Positions 47,572-57,007 of a DNA stretch of 64,000 nucleotides are shown here, piece after piece. Location: the NCBI GenBank assembly GCA_029974595.1, contig JARKRC010000069.1, positions 1-64,000 on the forward strand, in the 5' to 3' direction. The DNA is from Ereboglobus sp. (GTDB lineage: Bacteria; Verrucomicrobiota; Verrucomicrobiia; Opitutales; Opitutaceae). How positions within the stretch are numbered: position 1 is the first letter of the stretch; every line of letters begins with the position of its first letter. Under the pieces are notes generated by a model, which saw nothing but the letters and a program-made list of their open reading frames with translations, was not told where the DNA came from and ran no database searches. The position numbers and the translations under genes were made by a program.

Positions 47572-47982
47572 TCATTCGGTGCGGATGGTTGCGGTTGAGG
47601 GACGGATCACGACGCCGTCGGCGGTGACGGTTTCGGGAAGCTGGACGGTGACGTAGCGCGGCTCGGACGCGGACACGCCGTCGCTGCGCTGATGGTTTTG
47701 GATGATCCAGTATTGCTGCTTCACGGACTGGTTAATGGCGTGGTCGAAGCCTCGCTTCTCCGCGTCGGCAATCGCAGCGTCGATTTCATTAAGGGCAATT
47801 TTTGAGGCGATGTAACCGGCGCCCGCGCCGATTGCCGCGCCGCCGATTTTTTTGCCGCTTGCTTCGTAGCCAATGTAGCCACCGGCGCCGGTGAGCACGA
47901 CATCGGTCGCCGGCTGGCGCATCGTGCCGCAACCTGAAAGCATCAAACATGCGATGATAATAAACGAAGGGATTGTTTTCAT
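47572..47982 (-). CDS. Glycine-zipper lipoprotein
   Basis: LSGCGTM lipobox; GAGGYIGYEASGKKIGGAAIGAGAGYIASK. Confidence 0.65.
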   Translation of the reverse strand: MKTIPSFIIIACLMLSGCGTMRQPATDVVLTGAGGYIGYEASGKKIGGAAIGAGAGYIASKIALNEIDAAIADAEKRGFDHAINQSVKQQYWIIQNHQRSDGVSASEPRYVTVQLPETVTADGVVIRPSTATIRTE

Positions 47983-47984
47983 AA

Positions 47985-48020
47985 TTTCTAATTCCTACTT
48001 TCTACTTTCTACTTTTTCCC
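47985..48020. repeat. CTACTTT-type tandem short repeat in gene junction
   Basis: CCTACTTTCTACTTTCTACTTTTT; minus strand reads ...KVESRK. Confidence 0.65.
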
Positions 48021-50608
48021 GGTTGTATGTTGCGCACGGTGCCGCATAGCGGCGGATCGGTGACGGGCGTGAAAAAGCAAATGGAAGAAAACTTCTGTCC
48101 ATCGGGCTGCTGTTCGGGCATGGGGTAATTCTGGATCGCCGAGCACACGCTCTCGGGAAGGCCGATGTCGTGCGCGATGTCGTCGATGTCCGTGCGGTCG
48201 AACTGCCGCATGAGGAAGAATTGCTTCGAGTTGCCGATGACGACGGGCCGGATGCGCGAGGATTTGAAGCGGCTGTATTGCTGGACAATCGAAGCCGTCC
48301 AGCACGAAAACTTGCGCAGTTGCGCGTAGGCTTCGGCGACGACTTTCTCGCCGCCGGGAACGTCGAGAAAGCGTGCCAGCTCCTCGTAGAGGATGCGTTT
48401 TCGCAGATGGCGCGGCAGCGAAATAATATGCTGGCGCGAGAATCCGCTGATAAGCAGGCCGGCGGCGGTTTTGAGTTCGATGGATTGCTCGGGGATGTAT
48501 CCGAGTTCAAAATGCGCGATCTGCCCTGTGAGAGAAATATTCGTGATGCCGTCGAAGAGCCGCCCGTATTGTCCATGCGCGCACCACGAGGCGAGAAGCG
48601 TCGCGAGGTGATCGACGGTTTCCTTTTTGTGCTCGGGAAAGCGGGAAAATTGCATCAGCTCCACGAGGCTCGCGTGCTGGGGATAATCGGCGGGCTCGTA
48701 GAAGGCATGCGCCATCGCCATGACGGCGCGCTCGGTTTGCGAGTCTTGCAGAAACGCTGTGATGTCCGCCTCTGGAATCGCGGCTATGAATTGCTGCGCC
48801 TCGTCATCGTTTGCCGCGATGCGGTCGCGCAGATCGGCGTAGGATTCGAGATCCGTCGCGCCTTGCTGCATTTTTATATACTTCCAACGATGCGCGGCGC
48901 AGGCCATGCGCTGGATTTGCGGGAGCAAATCGCGATGCCGTTTCGACCAGTCCTCGAATGCGTCCTGATAAAGCTGGTTGATATACTGGCCCAGCATCGC
49001 CTGGCGGATTTGCTGTGTTTCCTCGTCGGAGGCCTCGCCGATCATGCGCGACACGAGCGCGACGGCGGTGGCAATTTGCAGTTGGTTGAGCGGCAGTTTT
49101 CTCGTGTCGAGATAGTTGATGGTCAGGTCGCCGTCGGGATGGAGAATGATCGGACGCTCGCCCATCGCCTCCGTGAATTTTCCATAGGACAATCCCTCCT
49201 CGATGATGACGGTATAGTGGTAGTAGGCGGCGGTCTGTTCGAGCAGATCGCACATGTGCACGGATTTTCCCGCGCCGGTCGCGCCGAGGAGCACGGCGTG
49301 CTGGGGCGTGGGCGGATTGCCAATAAACGTGCGCAGGCCGACGAGATTGCCTTGCTGCGCGCCGTCGTAGATTGCCTCGGCTCCGTCGAGCAATCCGGTG
49401 AACGTTGCCGAGAACGGCAGCAGGTCGGCAAGGTAGGTGTCCTCGGCGTAGAGATTGCGGTGGCGATACGGCGAATGCGTCCATCCCGGCCATGAAGCGA
49501 AGAAGAGTTTTTTGGCGGTCGAGGGCAGCGCGCACTCATTGTATTGCGCGCCGTTGAGATTGTTGATGGCGTTGCGAACGGCGGCGCATTTTGTGGAGAG
49601 GCCCGATTCGGTGTCATCCCATACGCGAATCATGTAGCAGACGGAAAACGGGCGGATGAAACCGGATGAGAGTGATTCGACTTTGCGCTCCTTTTTGTTG
49701 ATGGCGACGACGAGCGAATGGCGTTCGCTGTCGCGGTATTCGCCGCGCAGCCGTTCGATGGCGCGCTCCTCCTTTTCGACTTCGCCTTTTGTCGGCAGCG
49801 GTTCGAGGTTGACCGTGACTTGATAGTCGAGAAACGGCAGCGTGGTGAGTCGCAAAATGATGCCCGGATAGGTGCGGCTCGGCCAGCGTTTGAACGTGAA
49901 GACCGCGTGGTAGCGCCCGTCGAGATAAAAACCGGTGCCGGTATTCACGCCGTCGGAGCACCAGCAGTTTTCATGGATGGTTTGCTGCGGGTTGAAGCGC
50001 TCGGCGAAGTCGATGTCAAAACCGTCGGCGAGCGACGGGCTCATAAATTTTGAGACATACGTGAAGTGCGCGAGATCATCCATTGGCGTGACCGTCGTGT
50101 CGCCGCCGAAAAGCGTGCGCAGGGAATGGGTGATTTCGTCGAAACGCGCGCGCAGTTGTGCGAGCACTTTCGAGTAACTGGCATCGAGTCCGCTGCGGCT
50201 GGCGGCGAGCGGCGCATAGCTCGCGAGCGAGGTTGATATGAACATCACCAGCTGCTCGCGGCGCAGTTCGCGCCGGTGCATTTTTTCCCAATAGCGTTCG
50301 AATCGTTCCGTCCGCACGCGGCGAACATGCGGATGCGTGCCGATGGCTTCGGTGGCGCGGTGATACCGGGTTAATTCCTGGCGGTAATCGCAGTTGCACG
50401 TCCACTGGAATTGCGCGCGCAGGCCGTCGCCGAGAAGTGAGAGCAGCGCGCGGATTTTGTCCTGATAGGCGTTGAGCTGCGCGGTTGTGCCGCCGCGCAG
50501 GTCGGGCGGATGCAGGATGTAGCCCTTGCCCGCCACGCCTTTTTCAAGCGTGCCGTAGAGGATCATGCCCTCTGCAAAGTAACCGTTCGGTGCGCTGCTA
50601 TTGAGCAT
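48002..50608 (-). CDS. trbE: VirB4/TrbE-like T4SS ATPase
   Basis: Walker A LLGATGAGKSVH; VirB4-like length and C-terminal ATPase. Confidence 0.9.
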   Translation of the reverse strand: MLNSSAPNGYFAEGMILYGTLEKGVAGKGYILHPPDLRGGTTAQLNAYQDKIRALLSLLGDGLRAQFQWTCNCDYRQELTRYHRATEAIGTHPHVRRVRTERFERYWEKMHRRELRREQLVMFISTSLASYAPLAASRSGLDASYSKVLAQLRARFDEITHSLRTLFGGDTTVTPMDDLAHFTYVSKFMSPSLADGFDIDFAERFNPQQTIHENCWCSDGVNTGTGFYLDGRYHAVFTFKRWPSRTYPGIILRLTTLPFLDYQVTVNLEPLPTKGEVEKEERAIERLRGEYRDSERHSLVVAINKKERKVESLSSGFIRPFSVCYMIRVWDDTESGLSTKCAAVRNAINNLNGAQYNECALPSTAKKLFFASWPGWTHSPYRHRNLYAEDTYLADLLPFSATFTGLLDGAEAIYDGAQQGNLVGLRTFIGNPPTPQHAVLLGATGAGKSVHMCDLLEQTAAYYHYTVIIEEGLSYGKFTEAMGERPIILHPDGDLTINYLDTRKLPLNQLQIATAVALVSRMIGEASDEETQQIRQAMLGQYINQLYQDAFEDWSKRHRDLLPQIQRMACAAHRWKYIKMQQGATDLESYADLRDRIAANDDEAQQFIAAIPEADITAFLQDSQTERAVMAMAHAFYEPADYPQHASLVELMQFSRFPEHKKETVDHLATLLASWCAHGQYGRLFDGITNISLTGQIAHFELGYIPEQSIELKTAAGLLISGFSRQHIISLPRHLRKRILYEELARFLDVPGGEKVVAEAYAQLRKFSCWTASIVQQYSRFKSSRIRPVVIGNSKQFFLMRQFDRTDIDDIAHDIGLPESVCSAIQNYPMPEQQPDGQKFSSICFFTPVTDPPLCGTVRNIQPGKSRK

Positions 50609-50945
50609 GATTTTTTCTCCCTTGTTTCATGCTGCGTTGTCCGGCAGGCGCATGGCTGAACCCTTCGCGATTCAGCAGATGGTCAAAAAAGTCCTCCGCA
50701 TAGCCGTCCGGCTTGTTGCGGCGGAACAGCATCACCCATGCCGTGGGAATCGCGAAGATCGGCATCGCGCACGCGCAGGCCGCCAGCAAGCTCGTGTGAA
50801 ACATGCCGAAGAGGAGCAGGAACACGCCAATCGCCCCGACGATCCCTCCAATGATAAAGAGAAAATCGTTTCCCTCAAACCCCAGCGCGCGCCCCTTGCT
50901 GTCGTTGGCGCTGTTGGTGTCGGTGATGCGCAGTTCGCCGCTCAT
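50598..50945 (-). CDS. trbD: VirB3/TrbD-like T4SS protein
   Basis: Small two-TM protein immediately upstream of VirB4-like gene. Confidence 0.7.
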   Translation of the reverse strand: MSGELRITDTNSANDSKGRALGFEGNDFLFIIGGIVGAIGVFLLLFGMFHTSLLAACACAMPIFAIPTAWVMLFRRNKPDGYAEDFFDHLLNREGFSHAPAGQRSMKQGRKNHAQ

Positions 50946-50987
50946 GGCCGTCCAATTAGTAATTCGTCATTTGTAATTGGTAATTTT
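50946..50987. repeat. ATTAGTAATTCGTCATTTGTAATT-type short repeat filling trbC-trbD gap
   Basis: AATTAGTAATTCGTCATTTGTAATTGGTAATTTT. Confidence 0.65.
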
Positions 50988-51329
50988 CTAAAACTGCGGT
51001 GTCAGCGCGCCGTCGCTCATGCCGAAGATGTAGAACATCGCCGCCATTATGGATGCGGCGCCGGCAATGATGATGCCCGAGACAATGCCCATTTTCCCGT
51101 CGGCATCGCCTTTCTTGAGGCGGTCGGCCCCGCCCCAGATGTTTATGACGCCCCAGATGAACCCGATCATGAACAGCAGGCCGAGGCCGTATTGGAAGCC
51201 GGTCTTCACCTGCGAGGGAACTTGCGCGACGACTGATGGAACTGCTGACGCAGCGGACATTCGAGCGCACGTGAGCATCATGCCGGCAAATACAATGGCG
51301 ATTCGGAGCAAAGAGAGGATACTTTTCAT
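50988..51329 (-). CDS. trbC: VirB2/TrbC-like pilin
   Basis: Signal peptide plus two TM segments, start MKSILSL; first gene of T4SS block. Confidence 0.75.
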   Translation of the reverse strand: MKSILSLLRIAIVFAGMMLTCARMSAASAVPSVVAQVPSQVKTGFQYGLGLLFMIGFIWGVINIWGGADRLKKGDADGKMGIVSGIIIAGAASIMAAMFYIFGMSDGALTPQF

Positions 51330-51403
51330 GACGGAGATTGTGATCCCTCCGCGCTCCACGCCGCGTGGAGTTATCCGAAAGAATCATGCCCCATCATGCC
51401 CGA

Positions 51404-52348
51404 TCATCCCTCATCTGCATTGGAAGATTCTGCGCCGGTTGGTAAAATGCCGTGGTAATTTTTCAAATCATCCCGACAAAATTGCTTTATCGCATGGTAA
51501 AGATGGCTCTCGTCATAGAACCCTGATTCCGCCGCAATTTGCGCGTTTGTCATAGTGCCCATGTTTTTCAGGCGCCGAACATAAGCAAGACGAAGCGCTA
51601 TAATATAACGATGAGGAGAAAATCCCGTTGATGTTTTGAACAAATGCGCGAAATGGTCTTTTTTAAGACCTGCAACTACGGCTAGATCATTAACGGATAT
51701 GCGTTCGCTAAGATTCTCTTCAATGTAAATTTCCACGTTTCTAAGCTGAAGAGGTGTCAACCCGCCGAATGTTGTAGCCTTGGAATTTTTATCAATTGCG
51801 AGAAGGTGAGACACCAAAGCCTGCGCATGTCCTTTGAGATCGTGCGGATGAGGCAAATCCGCCATATAGCAGTATGAGCGCAACACTTGTATGATGCTCC
51901 AAACAAATGGATCCAGCCTGAGCGTTTTCCACCACTGCGCGACTCGGACAGACTTCCATAGATTGCCTAAAGTTATTCGTTTCGCTTCATCGTCGGAAAC
52001 GCCGAGGCTGATAAATACACCACGATTCCCAGTGCGAAATGCATGGATTGTCCCAGCTTCCACATAAATTATATTCTGTCCATTCAATAGCGCGTTTTTT
52101 CTCACACCCGAAGCCAAAATCCATGATATTTCGCACTCTGACTTCGGCTCCAACATTAATATGATTTGATGTTTATCATGAATATGATCCGTCCAAACAT
52201 GATTTTTTTTCGTAGTATAATGAAGACAAACATCGCCGTCCCCGATATACGATGGAATAGGAACCAATTTTGCGTCCGATTGTTTGTAAAAAATCTCGGG
52301 ATTTTCTATGCTCACCATATGATAACAACATAAGGATATAAATTGCAA
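51404..52348 (-). CDS. AraC family transcriptional regulator
   Basis: C-terminal HTH ISVNDLAVVAGLKKDHFAHLFKTSTGFSPHRYIIALRLAYVRRL. Confidence 0.9.
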   Translation of the reverse strand: MQFISLCCYHMVSIENPEIFYKQSDAKLVPIPSYIGDGDVCLHYTTKKNHVWTDHIHDKHQIILMLEPKSECEISWILASGVRKNALLNGQNIIYVEAGTIHAFRTGNRGVFISLGVSDDEAKRITLGNLWKSVRVAQWWKTLRLDPFVWSIIQVLRSYCYMADLPHPHDLKGHAQALVSHLLAIDKNSKATTFGGLTPLQLRNVEIYIEENLSERISVNDLAVVAGLKKDHFAHLFKTSTGFSPHRYIIALRLAYVRRLKNMGTMTNAQIAAESGFYDESHLYHAIKQFCRDDLKNYHGILPTGAESSNADEG

Positions 52349-52542
52349 TTTGATTGCAAATATCTGGGATTTCAGGAAAAATCTGCTTTAAAAATAAAGT
52401 CATTTTCTGCTGCACGAATTCCACACGACAGACTTTATAACTGATGAAGATTTAAGCGAAATTCACATGGATATATATAAATACATATATATCGCCCTTG
52501 CGGGTCGATCCTTGATCCACCTCATTGCTGGAGCATTACAAA

Positions 52543-53601
52543 TTACCCTACATGCGGATGCGTTTTCAACATGCTCAGAGTGGAGCCCTCGTTCCAATGT
52601 GGAGAAACTCCCATCCTTATTGGTTGCTCAGGAATGCCATATTCACCCCGCTGCAATTGAGCAATAACCTGCTCAATGCCACGGATGCCAATCAAACGTG
52701 CCTTCCAATCTAAACCTGCGCAGTTAAAATCTGCCTTCTTTGTGATATTAAGGCAGCAAAAACCATGTGTTTCAGGAACGCGCGCCCCTTGATCAATCAT
52801 CCATTGCATGACTTCGACGTTATGTGCAATCACGACATCAGGTTTGTATTTTTGAAACCAGAGAGCAAAATCGAGACACATCCCCTCAGACACGGTGAAA
52901 ATGGATTCTGGCGTCTTTTGCACATGACCGCATTCAACATCGAAAAAGGCCGCGCTCCAACGATGCTGTAAATAACGCTCCTCCGATTGTTCCAGCACAA
53001 GACCAGGACGGCGATAGCCAAGTTCGCAAAGCCGACGTAGTGCCATCCGTATGGCTGCAAGTTTATCAAAACATACATTATGCAACGCAGGTAAACCATC
53101 ATTATAATCAGTGTAAACAATGGCATATCGCGACCAATCAATACTGACAATCGTCTGCGCATCATGCACCGGAAGGATTAACCCACCAAGGATTCCGTTC
53201 GATTGCAGTATATTCTCAATGTTCACACCGGCATGCTGTCGCAGCGCGAGAAGCTCGGTCCGGAATCCCAGATCAAGCGCGCGTTCAGTGGCTCCCTTGA
53301 TAACTTCGTGACGGTAGATGGCAGCAGCGCGGGAGTGCAGTTTCGAGCTGTCGAGGTCGATGATTCCGAGAGTGCCGCGAAACGCATGTCCGGATTTCAA
53401 ACGCATCCCTGCCATCACCAAGCTCGCAAGCGGGTTGCGCTGGTAACCAATTTTGCGAGCCGCTTTATGCACGCGTTCACGCGTTGCAAGTTTCACCCGC
53501 GGATTGTTGCGGAGGGCTTGCGAGACCGTCGTATGCGAGATACCAAGCACACGCGCGAGATCGCGCAGAGACCGATGGGCCGATCGTTTTGTCAAAACCA
53601 C
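52543..53601 (-). CDS. LacI/GalR family transcriptional regulator
   Basis: SLRDLARVLGISHTTVSQALRNNPRVKLATRERVHKAARKIGYQRNP. Confidence 0.9.
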   Translation of the reverse strand: MVLTKRSAHRSLRDLARVLGISHTTVSQALRNNPRVKLATRERVHKAARKIGYQRNPLASLVMAGMRLKSGHAFRGTLGIIDLDSSKLHSRAAAIYRHEVIKGATERALDLGFRTELLALRQHAGVNIENILQSNGILGGLILPVHDAQTIVSIDWSRYAIVYTDYNDGLPALHNVCFDKLAAIRMALRRLCELGYRRPGLVLEQSEERYLQHRWSAAFFDVECGHVQKTPESIFTVSEGMCLDFALWFQKYKPDVVIAHNVEVMQWMIDQGARVPETHGFCCLNITKKADFNCAGLDWKARLIGIRGIEQVIAQLQRGEYGIPEQPIRMGVSPHWNEGSTLSMLKTHPHVG

Positions 53602-53643
53602 GTTCGACGTTGGAAGACGATTTTTTGCGTATGTTCTCGCCGA

Positions 53644-56600
53644 TTACTCCTTTGGCATCGAACCCACGATGCGCGACGAGATTTCCGGGTTGCCGAGCAC
53701 GGTCTGAAAAACCTCGGGCCATTTGCCGGCGACGAGTGGCAACAGGCGCAAGCTGCCACTGACAGGTTTCAGGTCTTTGGCCGGAATATTGGCTCTCGAT
53801 ATCGTGCGCTTTTCACCATGACCGGCGGAAAGGAGGATGTGGCTGAGGTAGGCTGCACTAGCTTCGGATTCGAGCGAGAGTGTTGCCGACTGGCAGACGA
53901 TTCCCAAGCCGTTGCCCTTGGTGTCGGTCGCAGCAGCAATATCAACTTCCGTGCGATCTCCCCCATACATGCGATTGGCCGAATCGAAATCCTCCCGTGG
54001 TTCGACAGTATAAACACCCCGCTCCATTCCTTCCGCTTGGATCGGATAAACGGCATAGGGGCCTTTGCCGAGCCAAGTCAGGCGCGTCGCTGTTTTTGGC
54101 AAGGGGAATGCAAGGCCGAGTTCGAGCAGGTGGTCCCGCGCGTTTACCGGGGTCAGTGTGTAGCCAACGTCAAGCCAGCCTTGTTTGGAGAACGTCAGAT
54201 GGACGTCGGCAGCGAAGCCCTGATCGCTGACATTGCCGCGCGATTTGTCCGCGGAGACCCGGGTGAATTGAAGTTTCAGCCTGACTTTCACGCTGTCGTT
54301 CGCCGACGCATTTACAGAGACCAGTTTCATTACAGGCTTGGTCAGGAGATACGGCATCCAGTAAGCAGAGCCTATTGCCTTGTAAGCGCGGATTTCCGAC
54401 ATTTGCGGCTCGCGACCCACACGCAGGGCAAAATCCCTAAAGGCGAAAGAGCGCGCGTCGGCGGCGCTGAATTGCACGTCGCCGGTTTCTTTGTTCACTT
54501 GCAAACGACTTTTGCCTGCGGTGTAGGTGACGGTCGCACCGGTTTCCGAAGTTTTGATGCCGTTGCCCGGAGCACGCTCCGTCCATGCTTTATAGATGTT
54601 GCCCCGCATCGTATCAGGCATGAGACGGATAGTGCGCTGCGTGATTTCCGCGCCTTTGGCATCGGTGAATGTGAAACGCAGGAACTGGTCGTGCATCGCC
54701 GGATTTTCGGGAATATCAACCGTGAAATCGACCGACACATCGCTATGAGGCTTGGCCTGCAATTTGAGTTCGCCGCTTTGCGCAATCTGGCCGTCGATGC
54801 GCAATTCCCACGAAGCGCGCACGTCCGACAGGTCCGTGAAATCGTAGCGGTTTTCAACGGGGATGTGCAGAGCCTGTCTGCCGGGCTTGACGGAAAGCGT
54901 CTCGATCGGAATCACGACAGGGGAATAGATTTTCTGCACCGCCCAATAGTCGCTTTGCGGCACGCGGTCGGCATCAACGATTCCGTCGGCGCCATCCTGC
55001 CCGTTGGTGTCGATCACGCGGTCGGGGGCGACCCATGTCTTTGCATTCACTTTGCCGATGATGATCGGCGCGGTGTCGGTTTCCTTCGGAATACCGGGAT
55101 AGGTGCCGACGGGGACAGTGCGATAAACACCTTGATCCTGAAAGTGCCAGATACATCCGCCGATAAAGCGGTCATTCTTTTGCATGATTTCCCAACTTTC
55201 CTTGAGCATTTCAATGGAGGTTCCAGCCGCGTGAGCATATTCGGTTATGAGCACCGGACCGTTGAGCTCGGGACGATCCAGAATATCATCGAGATAAGCA
55301 GAGGCTTTGCGCCTTTGGAATTGAGACCAAGAGCGGGGAACCAAATAGTGGGGAGCGAGGATATCCAGTTCCGGCGGCAGCTCGAAATAATATTTTCCGG
55401 TGGGATGCGCGAGGCAGCGCGAGCGGAAAGGATCCAGCGCTTTCACGATTCCAGCCGTGCGCACAACCATCGGTGTATAGGGATTTTCGTTGCCAATCGT
55501 CCAGATGAGGACGGAGGTCTGGTTTTTATCACGGGCCACAGTCGCCCTTGCGCGCAAGGCGAGGTTGTCCTCGTAGGAATCATCCGTAAGGTGCTTGTCG
55601 CCAAAGCCAAAAGGCACTTCGTCGATGACATACATGCCGTATTCGTCGCAGAGATCGAGGAACATCTTTTGCGGCGGATAATGCGACATGCGGATCGTGT
55701 TAATATTAGCGGCCTTCATCATGATGATGTCCTCAATATATTGATCGCGAGTCATGGCGCGGCCTGTTTCCGGGTGCATGTCGTGGTGCGTGATTCCGCG
55801 GAATTTTACAGACTGACCATTCAGCTTATAGACATTGTTCTCTATCGTGGCGGTGCGCAGGCCGATGCGCTGGGTAATTTGGTGAACGGGCTTGCCGTCG
55901 ACCATGAGCTGGACGTCAAGACGGTAAAGGTTGGGCGTCTCCGCATTCCAAAGCTTTGGATTGGCGATGGGCATCTCGTCCTCGACCATCGCGAGGCCGG
56001 GGCCAGTGAATGTCACGGGCTTGGAGAGCGAACCCACAATATTTCCGCCTGCATCGACAACATTGACGTTAAGCGCCGCCTGGGCGGTCTTTTTCGAAAA
56101 GGTTTCCATCCATGCCTTGATGCGAACGGACGCCTGCGTAGCTGTCGCGGTGACAGTAACCGGCGTGACGACGGTATAGTCTTTCACGTGTGTTTCGGGC
56201 ATCGAGAAAAGGACGACATCGCGGTGAATGCCAGAGAGCGCCCAATCATCGTTGGTATCGAACTCCCAGCCTTTTTCGCGGCGCATCACACGCACAGCGA
56301 TGACGGCCGGCTTGTCCGGCGTCACGAAACCGGTAATGTCGAATTCGCTCCGGTTAAAGCTGCTGGCGAACGAGCCGACCCGTTTGCCATCGATAAAAAA
56401 CTCGAATGCAAAACCGACGCCCTCGAAACGAATGAACGCGCGTCTGTCCTTCCATGCGCCGGGCACGGTGAAGGTCGTGCGATAATACCCGTCCTTGTCG
56501 CCGGGCTTTGTGTAGCTGGGGTTTTCAAAACCCTGAAGCTCCCAGTTACCCGGAACGCGAATCCGCTTCCATGCGCCGTCGTTGTAAGAAGGTTGAGCGT

Positions 56601-56790
56601 AGTCGGCATCGACACCTCCGAGCTTGAATTTCCACACGCCGTTCAGCGATTTTGAAAATTCCGCACGTTGATCCACTGGATAATACGTCAACGGGAGCGC
56701 TGGAATTGGCTGCTGACTTGCTTGTGCGGCACATGCCAAGCCGATGGCGGCAAGGGCGATTCCGAGAATTTTAGGAAACTGCATTTTCAT
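53644..56790 (-). CDS. Glycoside hydrolase family 2 beta-galactosidase
   Basis: RVPGNWELQGFENPSYT; FRGITHHDMHPETGRAM; IGNENPYTPM; start at MKMQFPKIL. Confidence 0.9.
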   Translation of the reverse strand: MKMQFPKILGIALAAIGLACAAQASQQPIPALPLTYYPVDQRAEFSKSLNGVWKFKLGGVDADYAQPSYNDGAWKRIRVPGNWELQGFENPSYTKPGDKDGYYRTTFTVPGAWKDRRAFIRFEGVGFAFEFFIDGKRVGSFASSFNRSEFDITGFVTPDKPAVIAVRVMRREKGWEFDTNDDWALSGIHRDVVLFSMPETHVKDYTVVTPVTVTATATQASVRIKAWMETFSKKTAQAALNVNVVDAGGNIVGSLSKPVTFTGPGLAMVEDEMPIANPKLWNAETPNLYRLDVQLMVDGKPVHQITQRIGLRTATIENNVYKLNGQSVKFRGITHHDMHPETGRAMTRDQYIEDIIMMKAANINTIRMSHYPPQKMFLDLCDEYGMYVIDEVPFGFGDKHLTDDSYEDNLALRARATVARDKNQTSVLIWTIGNENPYTPMVVRTAGIVKALDPFRSRCLAHPTGKYYFELPPELDILAPHYLVPRSWSQFQRRKASAYLDDILDRPELNGPVLITEYAHAAGTSIEMLKESWEIMQKNDRFIGGCIWHFQDQGVYRTVPVGTYPGIPKETDTAPIIIGKVNAKTWVAPDRVIDTNGQDGADGIVDADRVPQSDYWAVQKIYSPVVIPIETLSVKPGRQALHIPVENRYDFTDLSDVRASWELRIDGQIAQSGELKLQAKPHSDVSVDFTVDIPENPAMHDQFLRFTFTDAKGAEITQRTIRLMPDTMRGNIYKAWTERAPGNGIKTSETGATVTYTAGKSRLQVNKETGDVQFSAADARSFAFRDFALRVGREPQMSEIRAYKAIGSAYWMPYLLTKPVMKLVSVNASANDSVKVRLKLQFTRVSADKSRGNVSDQGFAADVHLTFSKQGWLDVGYTLTPVNARDHLLELGLAFPLPKTATRLTWLGKGPYAVYPIQAEGMERGVYTVEPREDFDSANRMYGGDRTEVDIAAATDTKGNGLGIVCQSATLSLESEASAAYLSHILLSAGHGEKRTISRANIPAKDLKPVSGSLRLLPLVAGKWPEVFQTVLGNPEISSRIVGSMPKE

Positions 56791-57007
56791 TTTTATGGAA
56801 TTGTTGGGAGATGCGTAAGCGCGGAACTGTTTTTTGCTTCGGGTTGTGAGGAGCACTTTTTTACCAAGATAACGAAGTGGATTAAACCTCGGCATCACCA
56901 ATTATGGTGATTCTTGCGCGTGTATTTTGCAGCAAATGTCTCCAACTTGCACTGGTATCCGCACACACAAAACATCCAGGCAACAGCTAAGCCTGCGTTG
57001 CCAAAAG

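Noticed and set aside
48170-49495. 441-aa ORF on + strand
   Set aside because: Antisense to the VirB4-like gene; no coherent protein features
52469-52491. AT-rich near-palindrome ATATATATAAATACATATATAT
   Set aside because: Low-complexity intergenic AT tract between AraC and LacI genes; no second copy or supporting context
53203-56655. 1150-aa ORF on + strand
   Set aside because: Fully antisense to the well-supported GH2 gene and part of the LacI gene; composition is a mirror of GC-rich codon usage with no recognisable domain
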